From Alicycliphilus denitrificans_A (lineage in GTDB: Bacteria > Pseudomonadota > Gammaproteobacteria > Burkholderiales > Burkholderiaceae_C), in the NCBI RefSeq assembly GCF_044792555.1, contig NZ_CP126238.1:496001-560000 (forward strand): 64,000 bases of DNA, written 5' to 3'. The notes beneath the pieces were generated by a model. It saw only the letters and a list, made by a program, of their open reading frames with translations, did not search any database and was not told the origin of the DNA. The position numbers and the translations under genes were made by a program. Of this stretch, positions 51,153-61,003 are shown piece by piece. Numbering within the stretch: position 1 is the stretch's first letter; every line of letters begins with the position of its first letter.

Positions 51153-53072
51153 TCAGGCGGCGGTGGTCTTGGCGTCGATGATCTTCAGCGTGGCGCTGAC
51201 ACTGCCCTTGCGTCCGTCTTCGAATTTCACCTGGGTCTCGATGAACTGCTCGTTCTTGCCCGCGTACAGCGCGTCGATGAGCACGCCGTATTTGTCGGCG
51301 ATGAAGTTGCGCCGCACCTTGCGCGTGCGCGTGAGCTCGTCGTCGTCCGGGTCCAGTTCCTTGTGCAGCACCAGGAAGCGCGCCACCTGGGTGTCGGCCA
51401 TGCCGGGCTCGCGCGCCAGGTCGGCATTCACCTGGGCCACGCAGTCGGCGATCAGCTCCAGTACCTTGGCCTTGGAGGCCAGGTCCACATAGCCGGCATA
51501 GGGCAGGTTCTGCCGCTCGGCCCAGTTGCCCACGGCGTCGAAGTCGATGTTGATGAAGGCGCAGACTTGGGTGCGGTCGTGGCCGAAGCACACCGCCTCC
51601 TTCACGTGCGGGAAGAACTTGAGCTTGTTCTCGATGTAGTTGGGCGCAAACATGGCGCCGCCCGCCAGCTTGCCCACGTCCTTGGCGCGGTCGATGATGC
51701 GCAACTGGCCTTGGGCGTCGATCACGCCGGCGTCGCCGGTGTGGAACCAGCCGTTGGCATCGATCACCTCGGCCGTGGCGTCGGGGCGCTTGTAGTACTC
51801 CTTGAGCACTGACACGCCCTTGACCAGCACCTCGCCGTTGTCCGCCAGCTTGAGCTCGATGCCCGGCGCCGCCTGGCCCACGGTGTTCAGATCGACCTGA
51901 CCGTCGCGCTGCAGGCAGACATAGGCACAGGTCTCGGTCTGGCCGTAAAACTGCTTCAGGTTGATGCCGATCGAGCGGAAGAAACGGAACAGCTCCGGCC
52001 CGATGGCCGCGCCCGCGGTATAGGCCACGTGGATGCGCGACAGCCCCATGACGTTGCGCAGCGGCCCGTACACGGCGAAGTCGGCCAGGCGGTACTTCAG
52101 GCGGTCGAACGCACCCACGGGCTTGCCGTCCAGGATGTCCGAGCCCACGCGGTGCGCCAGCTGCATGGCCTTTTCGTACAGGCGGCGCTTGAAGGGGGCG
52201 GCGTCCTCCATGCGGATCTGGATCGAGGTCAGCATGCCCTCGAACACGCGCGGCGGCGCGAAGTAGTAGGTCGGGCCGATCTCGCGCATGTCGATGCTGA
52301 CGGTGGCGGCCGACTCCGGGCAGTTGATGGTGTAGCCCGCCACCAGCCACTGCGCCAGCGAGAACAGGTGGTCGCCCACCCAGGCCGGCGGCAGGTAGGA
52401 GATGATGCTGTCATTGGGCCCCAGCTTGTCCACCTCGGCGGCGCCGCTGGCAGCGCCGATGAAGGCCGCGTGCGTCTGGCACACGCCCTTGGGCTTGCCC
52501 GTGGTGCCCGAGGTGTAGAGGATCACCGATACGTCCTGCGGGCTGAGGCCCTCGATCATGGACTCCCATACGCCGGGGTGGTCCTGGTCCCATTCCCGGC
52601 CCTTGGTCATCAGCTCGGCGGTGCTGATCAGGCCGGGCTGGTCGTAGTGGCGCAGGCCGCGCGGGTCGTCATAGATGATGTGGGTCAGGCCGGACACGGC
52701 GTCGCGCACCTCCAGCAGCTTGTCCACCTGCTCCTGGTTTTCAGCAAACGCGAAGTGGATGTCGGCGTCTTCGATGACAAAGCTCATCTCGCCGGCCACC
52801 GCGTCCTGGTACAGCGGAATCGGCACCCCGCCAATGCTCTGCACGGCGATGAAGCCCATGTACACATGCGGCCGGTTGTCGCTGATCAGCGCCAGGTTCT
52901 GCCCCTTGGCAAAGCCCAGCGACAGCAGGCCGCAGGCCATGTGGCGCACCTCGGCGGCCGCCCTCTGCCAGCTCCAGGTCTGCCAGATGCCATATTCTTT
53001 TTCGCGCAGGGCCGGCGCATCGGGCCGTTGGGCGGCGTGCTGCAGCAGCAAGTGGGGGAATGTGGTCGTCAT
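51153..53072 (-). CDS. AMP-dependent (long-chain type) acyl-CoA synthetase
   Basis: A 639-residue adenylate-forming ligase activating a carboxylic acid to its CoA thioester. Motifs are canonical: SVILYTSGTTGKPKGVCQTH (phosphate loop, about residue 187), SYLPPAWVGDHLFSLAQWL, KQFYGQTETCAYVCLQ (adenine), GWFHTGDAGVIDAQGQLRII with DRAKDVGKLAGG (ribose Asp and hinge). Resembles the FadD15 group; in Liv clusters such genes are thought to trap the imported acid. First gene of the block, probably carrying its promoter. ATG 53072. Confidence 0.92.
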   Translation of the reverse strand: MTTTFPHLLLQHAAQRPDAPALREKEYGIWQTWSWQRAAAEVRHMACGLLSLGFAKGQNLALISDNRPHVYMGFIAVQSIGGVPIPLYQDAVAGEMSFVIEDADIHFAFAENQEQVDKLLEVRDAVSGLTHIIYDDPRGLRHYDQPGLISTAELMTKGREWDQDHPGVWESMIEGLSPQDVSVILYTSGTTGKPKGVCQTHAAFIGAASGAAEVDKLGPNDSIISYLPPAWVGDHLFSLAQWLVAGYTINCPESAATVSIDMREIGPTYYFAPPRVFEGMLTSIQIRMEDAAPFKRRLYEKAMQLAHRVGSDILDGKPVGAFDRLKYRLADFAVYGPLRNVMGLSRIHVAYTAGAAIGPELFRFFRSIGINLKQFYGQTETCAYVCLQRDGQVDLNTVGQAAPGIELKLADNGEVLVKGVSVLKEYYKRPDATAEVIDANGWFHTGDAGVIDAQGQLRIIDRAKDVGKLAGGAMFAPNYIENKLKFFPHVKEAVCFGHDRTQVCAFINIDFDAVGNWAERQNLPYAGYVDLASKAKVLELIADCVAQVNADLAREPGMADTQVARFLVLHKELDPDDDELTRTRKVRRNFIADKYGVLIDALYAGKNEQFIETQVKFEDGRKGSVSATLKIIDAKTTAA

Positions 53073-53154
53073 TCCTGTTCCTATGGGAATCTGTGGAGGG
53101 GCTGGCAAGCCAATGCATGCCAGCGCAGGATTGCAGGCAATGCTAGGAGGGGCT

Positions 53155-53184
53155 TTGACGTCATCATGTCTTTGCGGCGACAAT
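53155..53184 (+). promoter_or_regulatory. Candidate promoter of the exeA-gspB pair
   Basis: TTGACG (53155-53160), 18 bases, then GACAAT (53179-53184), lying 104 bases before the exeA-like ATG. The -35 has five of six consensus bases and the -10 four. Low to moderate support. Confidence 0.35.
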
Positions 53185-53287
53185 TTCCGGGTTAATCCTT
53201 AAAGGTCAAACCCTGAGCGCGGCCATGGCTGCGGCGTGTTACTTCCCGTGCGCGCGGCGGCTGCCGATGGCGGGTATCCTCGCCGTC

Positions 53288-55012
53288 ATGTATGCCCCGT
53301 TCTTTGGCCTGCAGCATGCGCCGTTTTCCATAGCGCCCGACCCGCGCTACCTGTTCATGAGCGAGCGCCACCGCGAGGCGTTGGCGCATCTGCTCTACGG
53401 GCTGGATGCGGGCGGCGGCTTCGTGTTGCTCACGGGCGAGATCGGCACCGGCAAGACCACCGTGTGCCGCTGCTTTCTGGAGCAGATTCCGGGGCACTGC
53501 AACGTGGCCTACATCTTCAATCCCAAGCTCACCGTGCCCGAGCTGCTGCGCTCCATCTGCGATGAATTCGGCGTGGCGCACCAGGCGAACGCCCCTGGCG
53601 CAGAAACCGTGAAGGATGGCCTGGATCCGCTCAATGCCTTCCTGCTGCGCGAGCATGCCGCGGGGCGCAACAACGTGCTCATCATCGACGAGGCGCAGAA
53701 CCTTGCGCCCGACCTGCTGGAGCAGCTGCGCCTGCTGACCAACCTGGAGACCAGCGAGCGCAAGCTGCTGCAGATCATCCTCATCGGCCAGCCCGAGCTG
53801 CGCACCATGGTGGCTGCGCCTGAGCTGGAGCAGCTGGCGCAACGCGTCATTGCGCGCTACCACCTGCAGGCGCTGAGCCGCGAGGAGACGCGCCAGTACA
53901 TCGCCCACCGCCTGGCCGTGGCCGGGCTGCAGGGGCCGCTGCCTTTTGCGCGCCGTGCGCTGGCGCGCGTGCATGCGCTCACCGGGGGCGTGCCGCGGCG
54001 CATCAACCTGCTGTGCGACCGTGCGTTGCTCGGGGCCTATGCCGCGGGCGCGCGCGAGGTCAGCGACGCCGTCGTGCGCCAGGCCGCGCGCGAGGTGTTC
54101 GATGTCCCTCGCGGCACTGCGGCGGCCCTGTGGCACCAGGGCAAGAGTGGGCGCTGGTGGTTTGCCGGCCTGGGCGGTCTGGCGGGTGCGACCGCCGCGG
54201 GCGCCCTGGGCTGGGTCCTGGGGGGGGGGCCTGTGCCGGCCGTGGATGCGCAGCGCAAGGCGCTGCAGGCGGGCGCTCCTGCGGTTGCCGCCGCGCCGCA
54301 GGCCGCCGCGGCGGCGCGGCCCGAGCCTGTCGCTGCGCCGCCCACCGTGCCCGCGGAGCCTGCCACCGCGGCCACCGCCGAGGCGCTGACGCAGTTTCTC
54401 GCGGCCCAGCCTGCCGCCGGCAGCCCCGCCGGCTGGCAGGCCTTGGCCCAGGCGTGGCAGGCCAGCCTGCCGGCGCAGGTGGCCGATCCCTGCACCTGGC
54501 TGGCGCCGGAGGGCCTGCGCTGCTATCGCCAGCGCCGTGCCAGCCTGAGCCTGCTGCGCCAGCTCGACCGGCCGGCGTTGCTCGCCCTGCAGGCGGCCGG
54601 TGCCGCGGATGGCGCACAGCGTGCCGTGGCGGCCCTGCTGCGCCGGCTGGATGGCGACCAGGCCACGCTGGCGGGCGTGGACGGCGCCATGCTGCAGGTG
54701 CCGGTGGCCGAGCTGGCGCTGCTGTGGCGCGGCGAGATCGTCACGCTGTGGAAGGCGCCCGCCAACCTGCCCAACGGGGACGACGCGGCCGCGACGGCCG
54801 CCGGCGCCGCCTGGCTGGACCGGCAGCTGGCCTTGGCCGGCGCCGCCCCGGCCGGGGCGCGCGGCGTGACGCCAGAGCAGCGGCGCGCATACATCCATCA
54901 ATTCCAGCTGAACCAGGGCCTCACGCCCGACGGTCAGGCGGGCCCCATGACCCTGATGATGCTCAACCGCGCCGCCGGCATACAAGAACCCCGTCTGCGC
55001 AGCGGAGGCTGA
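53288..55012 (+). CDS. ExeA/GspA-like AAA ATPase with peptidoglycan-binding C terminus
   Basis: A 574-residue inner-membrane protein of the type II secretion accessory pair. The cytoplasmic ATPase starts MYAPFFGLQHAPFSIAPDPR, with Walker A GEIGTGKTTVCR (about residue 50), Walker B NVLIIDEAQNL, and sensor LIGQPELRTMV. A membrane helix (WFAGLGGLAGATAAGALGWVL, about residue 290) is followed by an Ala/Pro linker, a periplasmic domain and a C-terminal peptidoglycan-binding repeat (QFQLNQGLTPDGQAGPMTLM). In Aeromonas, ExeA with ExeB helps the secretin cross peptidoglycan. ATG 53288 is the family start. gspB-like gene follows 4 bases later. Confidence 0.9.
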   Translation: MYAPFFGLQHAPFSIAPDPRYLFMSERHREALAHLLYGLDAGGGFVLLTGEIGTGKTTVCRCFLEQIPGHCNVAYIFNPKLTVPELLRSICDEFGVAHQANAPGAETVKDGLDPLNAFLLREHAAGRNNVLIIDEAQNLAPDLLEQLRLLTNLETSERKLLQIILIGQPELRTMVAAPELEQLAQRVIARYHLQALSREETRQYIAHRLAVAGLQGPLPFARRALARVHALTGGVPRRINLLCDRALLGAYAAGAREVSDAVVRQAAREVFDVPRGTAAALWHQGKSGRWWFAGLGGLAGATAAGALGWVLGGGPVPAVDAQRKALQAGAPAVAAAPQAAAAARPEPVAAPPTVPAEPATAATAEALTQFLAAQPAAGSPAGWQALAQAWQASLPAQVADPCTWLAPEGLRCYRQRRASLSLLRQLDRPALLALQAAGAADGAQRAVAALLRRLDGDQATLAGVDGAMLQVPVAELALLWRGEIVTLWKAPANLPNGDDAAATAAGAAWLDRQLALAGAAPAGARGVTPEQRRAYIHQFQLNQGLTPDGQAGPMTLMMLNRAAGIQEPRLRSGG

Positions 55013-55016
55013 ACCC

Positions 55017-55736
55017 ATGTCCTACATTCTTGATGCCCTGCGGCGCGCCCAGGCCGAGCGCGGCCGGGGCAGCGTGCCCGGCCTGCATACGCCGGCCACA
55101 CCGGTGACGGGCCTGCCCGTGGCGGACGCGGGCCCGGCGCGCGGCGCGGCCTGGGCGCTGGCGGCGCTGCTCCTGGCCGTGGGCCTGGCCGGCGCTGGCT
55201 GGTGGCTGTGGCGCACGCCGGCAGCGCCGGCGGCTTCCGTGGCCGCCATGGCCCAGGCGCCAGCCAGCCCGCACGTAAGTACGCCAATCAGTGCGCCGGT
55301 GGTGGCCGCTGCGGCAATGGATGCGGCCCCGGCGCCTGTGCCGGCCGCCGCATCGCCCCCCGCGCTGCCCCGCCAGGAGCGCGCCGCGCCGCGCACCCCT
55401 GCGCCGCCGCCCGCACGGGCCGAGCGCCGCGCCGCCGAAAAACCGGCCGCCGCGCCCAGGAGCGAGCCCGCCAAAACCCCGCCCCCGGCAAGCGAAACCG
55501 CCGCCCCGGTGTTTGCCCAGGCCGACCTGCCGCCGGCCGTGCGCGAGCAGCTGCCCACGCTGCAGCTGGCCGGTGTGACCTATTCCTCCAACCCGCAGTA
55601 CCGCATGGCCATCGTCAACGACCAGGTGCTGCACGAGGGCGACCAGGCGGCGCCGGGCCTGGTGCTGGAGCGCATCGAGCCCGGCCGCACGGTCTGGGCG
55701 TTTCGCGGCTATCGCTACGCGCTGCCGTCCAGATGA
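55017..55736 (+). CDS. GspB/ExeB-like type II secretion accessory protein
   Basis: A 239-residue membrane protein. The short cytoplasmic start MSYILDALRRAQAERGRG is the diagnostic GspB N terminus. A membrane helix follows (AWALAALLLAVGLAGAGWWL), then about 110 residues of Ala/Pro-rich linker, and the C-terminal beta-domain LAGVTYSSNPQYRMAIVNDQ with LHEGDQAAPGLVLERIEPGR. Works with the ExeA-like ATPase. No core gsp genes are in the window. Start follows the exeA stop by 4 bases. Confidence 0.88.
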   Translation: MSYILDALRRAQAERGRGSVPGLHTPATPVTGLPVADAGPARGAAWALAALLLAVGLAGAGWWLWRTPAAPAASVAAMAQAPASPHVSTPISAPVVAAAAMDAAPAPVPAAASPPALPRQERAAPRTPAPPPARAERRAAEKPAAAPRSEPAKTPPPASETAAPVFAQADLPPAVREQLPTLQLAGVTYSSNPQYRMAIVNDQVLHEGDQAAPGLVLERIEPGRTVWAFRGYRYALPSR

Positions 55737-55749
55737 GCAGGGTTTCAAC

Positions 55750-55799
55750 GAAAATATGGCTCTGGCGCTTATCTGGTAAGCGCTCAAAGCTATCAAAAT
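55750..55799 (+). repeat. Dispersed palindromic repeat, copy K (best match)
   Basis: ATATGGCTCTGGCGCTTATC, then TGGTAAGCGCTCAAAGCTAT. Inner arms GCGCTT/AAGCGC pair perfectly around a 7-base loop; outer arms ATGGCT/AGCTAT pair nearly so. The most complete palindrome of the family here, between gspB and the crp-like gene. Confidence 0.85.
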
Positions 55800-55870
55800 G
55801 ATGTGTGTCGACCGGGTTTTCGTGGTATTCCCGCTGCCGGTGCGCAGGCTTTGACGCCATGCTCTGGCCC

Positions 55871-56656
55871 ATGAGCCAAGAACTCTCCCTGCACCAGCGC
55901 CGCCGCCCGCCCACCGCCCAGGAGCTGGACGGCATTCCCTGGCTGGCACGGCTGCTGCCCACCGAGCGTGAGCGCGCCGTGGCCACCGTGGTCGTGGGCG
56001 ATGCCAGCCCTGGCGACTATGTGTGCCGCGTGGGGCGGCCCGTGACCTACTGGTTTGGCGTGGTGCAGGGGCTGCTGAAGATGAACACCGACAACGTCGA
56101 TGGCGCCAGCATGACCCTGGCCGGCCTGCCGCCGGGCGGCTGGTTTGGCGAGGGCACGGCCGTCAAGCGCGAGCCCTATCGCTACAACGTGCAGGCCCTG
56201 CGCAAAAGCGTGGTCGCGGGCCTGCCGATCGACACCTTTCATTGGCTGCTGGACCATTCCATAGGCTTCAACCGCTTCGTCATGAACCAGCTCAACGAGC
56301 GCCTGGGCCAGTTCATCGCGGTGCGCGAGATCGACCGCCTGACCAACCCCGACCTGCGCGTGGCGCGCAATCTGGCGGCGCTGTTCAACCCCGTGCTCTA
56401 CCCTGGCGTGGGCGAGGTGCTGCGCATCACCCAGCAAGAGCTGGCCTACCTGGTGGGCCTGTCGCGCCAGCGCGTGAACGAGGCCCTGGCCGTATTGCAG
56501 GAGCAGGGCGCGATCTGCGTGGAGTATGGCGGCCTGCGCGTGCTCGACCTGCAGGCGCTGCGCGGCAACCCGTTCGTGCGCGGCGCCGCCGATGAGGGCG
56601 GGAGCGTACGCCGCAGGGCAGCACCGGGCGTGGAGGCGCCGTCCACTATCTTTTGA
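55871..56656 (+). CDS. Crp/Fnr family transcriptional regulator
   Basis: A 261-residue regulator. The sensor beta-barrel is DYVCRVGRPVTYWFGVVQGLLKM with the degenerate cassette GGWFGEGTAVKREPYRYN. The dimer helix follows, then the winged HTH with ITQQELAYLVGLSRQRVNEALAVLQEQGAI (recognition helix SRQRVNEAL) and GGLRVLDLQALRG. It has no Fnr-type cysteine cluster, so it is probably not an oxygen sensor. Signal unknown. The start may be 55871 or the upstream in-frame ATGs at 55859 and 55805; the first gives the shorter leader usual for this group. Confidence 0.88.
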   Translation: MSQELSLHQRRRPPTAQELDGIPWLARLLPTERERAVATVVVGDASPGDYVCRVGRPVTYWFGVVQGLLKMNTDNVDGASMTLAGLPPGGWFGEGTAVKREPYRYNVQALRKSVVAGLPIDTFHWLLDHSIGFNRFVMNQLNERLGQFIAVREIDRLTNPDLRVARNLAALFNPVLYPGVGEVLRITQQELAYLVGLSRQRVNEALAVLQEQGAICVEYGGLRVLDLQALRGNPFVRGAADEGGSVRRRAAPGVEAPSTIF

Positions 56657-56679
56657 GATCATGAAGGCGTTTCAAAGGC

Positions 56680-56730
56680 CAAACAGCCTGAAAGCGCCAG
56701 GGTACAAGCGCTATGCGCTCTTGTTTTTGA
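56680..56730. repeat. Dispersed palindromic repeat, divergent copy L
   Basis: AACAGCCTGAAAGCGCCAGG then TACAAGCGCTATGCGCTC. It keeps AAGCGC and the A/T-rich flanks but is the most diverged copy. It overlaps the last codons of the SRPBCC gene, encoding its VLKNKSA tail. Confidence 0.45.
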
Positions 56731-57214
56731 GAACGTTGCCGGCCGCGGCGCGGGCCAGATAGCGCTCCAGCCCGAGGCCGCCGGCCCGCATCAGCCGGTC
56801 GTGGTTCCAGCGCAGCAGGGGCTGGGCCAGCCGCGCGAGCTGGCTCAGCCGCAGGCCGCTGGTGTGCACGCGCCAGTCAAAGCACACGCGGGTCTGCCCC
56901 AGGGCATGGCTCAGGCGGCAGCGGCCCAGGCCGGTGAGGTCGCCGCAGGCCCGCCCCTCGATCAGCTCTTGCGCCACGATGTGCGTGACCCGGGCGGTGA
57001 AACACAGCCGCAGGGGCAGGGCGCCGCGGCAGCGGTAGCGACGCAGGGCGCCCAGGCCCTGGGCGTCGCCGGGTTCCAGCGTCACGACCTCGATGCCCGG
57101 CCACCACAGGGGCCAGTGCTCCGCATCGGCGATGGCGGCCCAGACCGCGTCCAGCGGCGCCGCGAAGCGCCACTGCGTGGTCAGCCGGTACAGGGTGGCG
57201 TTGGCCGCAGGCAT
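56711..57214 (-). CDS. SRPBCC (START/polyketide cyclase-like) protein
   Basis: A 167-residue helix-grip-fold protein: YRLTTQWRFAAPLDAVWAAIADAEHWPLWW is the typical N-terminal strand-helix with a Trp-rich turn, then IEVVTLEPGDAQGLGALRRYR, and a basic C-terminal helix WNHDRLMRAGGLGLERYLAR. These bind small hydrophobic ligands. No signal peptide, so cytoplasmic, unlike its two operon partners. Starts 3 bases after the DUF1571-like gene. Function unknown. Confidence 0.82.
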   Translation of the reverse strand: MPAANATLYRLTTQWRFAAPLDAVWAAIADAEHWPLWWPGIEVVTLEPGDAQGLGALRRYRCRGALPLRLCFTARVTHIVAQELIEGRACGDLTGLGRCRLSHALGQTRVCFDWRVHTSGLRLSQLARLAQPLLRWNHDRLMRAGGLGLERYLARAAAGNVLKNKSA

Positions 57215-57217
57215 GGC

Positions 57218-57877
57218 TCAGGGCGTAAAAAAGCGATCGGGCAGGGGCGGGTCGATGCGCGCGTCGCTCATGTCCACGGATTCGATCAGGCCGCCGTCGG
57301 CGCCGAAACTGTCCACGCGCAGCGGGAAGCCGCTGCCCTGCGCCAGCCAGACGCGGTAGCGCTGCACCGCGTCGGCGCGGCCACCGGCCGGGCCGGTGAT
57401 CTCCAGGCCGGTGGCCGCTTGCCCGGCCAGCTGCGCGTCGCCCAGCGGCATGGCGCTGCCGCGCTCGCGCAGCGCGCGCATGTGGGCCAGCAGCACGCCC
57501 ACGTCCGAGCGGTCGACGCGGTGGCCGCGCGGGTTGCGCAGCAGCGGATGGTCCGGCGCCAGGTCCAGCCGCGGCCAATACCCCAGGCCGAAGGGCCACA
57601 GGCGCACGCGGCCGGTGTCGGGCGCATAGACCAGCACGGCGCCGCGGTGTGGCTGCTCGAAGTCCATGCGCACCCAGCCGGGCTTGCGGAAGGCGTAGCG
57701 GATCACCTCGCGCGCGCCCGCGGCGTCGGTAGCGCGCAGCGTGACCTGGTAGCTGTGCAAGGCCTCGAAGCAGGCCTCGGCGGCGCCCAAAGGGTCGGCG
57801 GGCGGGGCGGTCGGCGGGTAGGCCATGGCGGTCGGGGGCAGGAACAGCAGCGCCAGGAGGGGCCAGCGCCAGGCCAT
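57218..57877 (-). CDS. Exported LolA/DUF1571-like protein
   Basis: A 219-residue secreted protein with signal peptide MAWRWPLLALLFLPPTAMAY. The mature part begins AAEACFEALHSYQVTLRATD and continues VIRYAFRKPGWVRMDFEQPH, GAVLVYAPDTGRVRLWPFGL, and later YRVWLAQGSGFPLRVDSFGA. This half-barrel with alternating strands resembles LolA/LolB-type and DUF1571 proteins that carry lipids or act on the envelope. It lies between the cupredoxin and SRPBCC genes with 3-base gaps on both sides. Function unknown. Confidence 0.78.
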   Translation of the reverse strand: MAWRWPLLALLFLPPTAMAYPPTAPPADPLGAAEACFEALHSYQVTLRATDAAGAREVIRYAFRKPGWVRMDFEQPHRGAVLVYAPDTGRVRLWPFGLGYWPRLDLAPDHPLLRNPRGHRVDRSDVGVLLAHMRALRERGSAMPLGDAQLAGQAATGLEITGPAGGRADAVQRYRVWLAQGSGFPLRVDSFGADGGLIESVDMSDARIDPPLPDRFFTP

Positions 57878-57880
57878 GCG

Positions 57881-58294
57881 CTACTCCTGCACCTGCAGCA
57901 CGCCGGCCATGCCATGCTGGCGGTGGCTTTGGAACAGCAGCAGCCGGTTGGGGCAGTAGAACGCGTAGCTCCCCGCCGGCAGGGTCAGGCGCAGGGTCTG
58001 CTCCTGGGTGTCCAGTGGCCTGTCGGCCAGCCGCTGGCCGTCGGGGCCTTCCAGCACGAAGCGGTGTGGAATCAGGCCGGGCTCGACGCTCAAGGTGATC
58101 TCCAGCGGCTGGTTGGCGCGCGCCACGATCTGCGCCGGCCGAAAGAAATAGCTGCCGCCGACGATGGTGATGTGCTGCACGCCATCGGCGTCGGCCCTGG
58201 CCGGGACCTCCTGCGCGGCGGCCGTGCCCGCCAGCAGCCACAAGGCCGCGATCGCCAGGGTGCGGCCAGCCAAACCGGGGACGATGCGGGACAT
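57881..58294 (-). CDS. Periplasmic cupredoxin-like copper protein
   Basis: A 137-residue protein with signal peptide (LAIAALWLLAGTAAAQ). The mature domain, ITIVGGSYFFRPAQIVARAN to the end, is a cupredoxin fold. Candidate type 1 copper ligands are His in GLIPHRFVLEG, then Cys in YAFYCPNRLLLFQSHRQHGM with His and Met downstream (Cys-x10/13-His-x-Met). It may bind or store copper, or pass electrons. First gene of a three-gene operon; the next gene starts 3 bases after its stop. ATG 58294 follows GGAGGCC. Confidence 0.8.
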   Translation of the reverse strand: MSRIVPGLAGRTLAIAALWLLAGTAAAQEVPARADADGVQHITIVGGSYFFRPAQIVARANQPLEITLSVEPGLIPHRFVLEGPDGQRLADRPLDTQEQTLRLTLPAGSYAFYCPNRLLLFQSHRQHGMAGVLQVQE

Positions 58295-58408
58295 GAGGGG
58301 CCTCCCAAGCAGATGCCAGAAGCGGGCCGCGCGTGGGGCGAAAATCGCCCGTGCCGGTGCATTTTCACACCGGCCGCCGCGCGATTCAATGCGCCTCGAA
58401 CCCCCGCC

Positions 58409-58436
58409 CTTGAAGCGCGCCGTTTCGCCCCCAGAT
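58409..58436 (+). promoter_or_regulatory. Heat-shock (sigma-32) promoter of htpG
   Basis: CTTGAA (58409-58414), a 14-base spacer, then CCCCAGAT (58429-58436), close to the sigma-32 consensus CTTGAA-N13/17-CCCCATNT. It ends about 70 bases before the htpG ATG. The gene product is a classic heat-shock chaperone, which supports the reading. Confidence 0.75.
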
Positions 58437-58504
58437 GCGGGGGCGTTCCGGCCGTGCCGGAAATCCTGGCTAGCTTCATTTCTAATCCGATCCGTACCAC
58501 TCCC

Positions 58505-60469
<1,965 letters not shown>

Positions 60470-60495
60470 GCGGTTTTGCGCAAAGGCATGCCCCC

Positions 60496-60927
60496 ATGCT
60501 GACCGCATCGAATGCCCAGCCCCGCAGCGCACTGGCTCTGGCTTTGGCGCTGACCGCCATGCTGCCGGGCTGCGGGTCGGTGGGGGGCGGCGTGGGCATC
60601 GGCATCCCCGTAGGCCCGGTCTCGGTGGGCGTGGGTGTCGGCACAGGCGGCGTCAGCGCCGGCGTGGGTGTGGGCGCTGGGCCCGTAGGCGTAGGCGTCG
60701 GGGTGAACCAGCGCGGGCAGGTGACGGGCAGCGCGGGCGTAGGCGCAGCCACCGGCGTGGGCGGGGCGCGCGTGGGCGCAGGCGTGGGTGCATCGACCGT
60801 GCTGCATGATCCGGCGCAGCCCATGGCGCCTGCACGGCCCGCGCCAGGCACTGAAAGCGGCCACATCCAGTGGCGCGACTCCAGCGGCCATATCGTCCCC
60901 GCCTGCAAGGTCGAGGGGGGCTGCTGA
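60496..60927 (+). CDS. Glycine-rich small lipoprotein
   Basis: A 143-residue lipoprotein: signal peptide ALALALALTAMLPGC with lipobox LPGC, followed by about 70 residues of Gly/Val alternation (VGVGVGTGGVSAGVGVGAGP) and a C-terminal tail IQWRDSSGHIVPACKVEGGC with a possible Cys pair. The low-complexity region could form a beta-rich or disordered outer-membrane coat. Not recognised as a named family. Codon use resembles neighbours. ATG 60496. Confidence 0.65.
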   Translation: MLTASNAQPRSALALALALTAMLPGCGSVGGGVGIGIPVGPVSVGVGVGTGGVSAGVGVGAGPVGVGVGVNQRGQVTGSAGVGAATGVGGARVGAGVGASTVLHDPAQPMAPARPAPGTESGHIQWRDSSGHIVPACKVEGGC

Positions 60928-61003
60928 CGCTGCAGGTATCCCCCAATGGCGGCGGGCCACTTGTGCCTGCACCATCGTTTCCTTTTTGGATAGGAGACGC
61001 TGC

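Noticed and set aside
56801..58504. Very long plus-strand open frame running into htpG in the same frame
   Set aside because: The upstream part is antisense to the SRPBCC, DUF1571-like and cupredoxin genes, lacks any recognisable domain, and the HtpG N terminus is clear at 58505.
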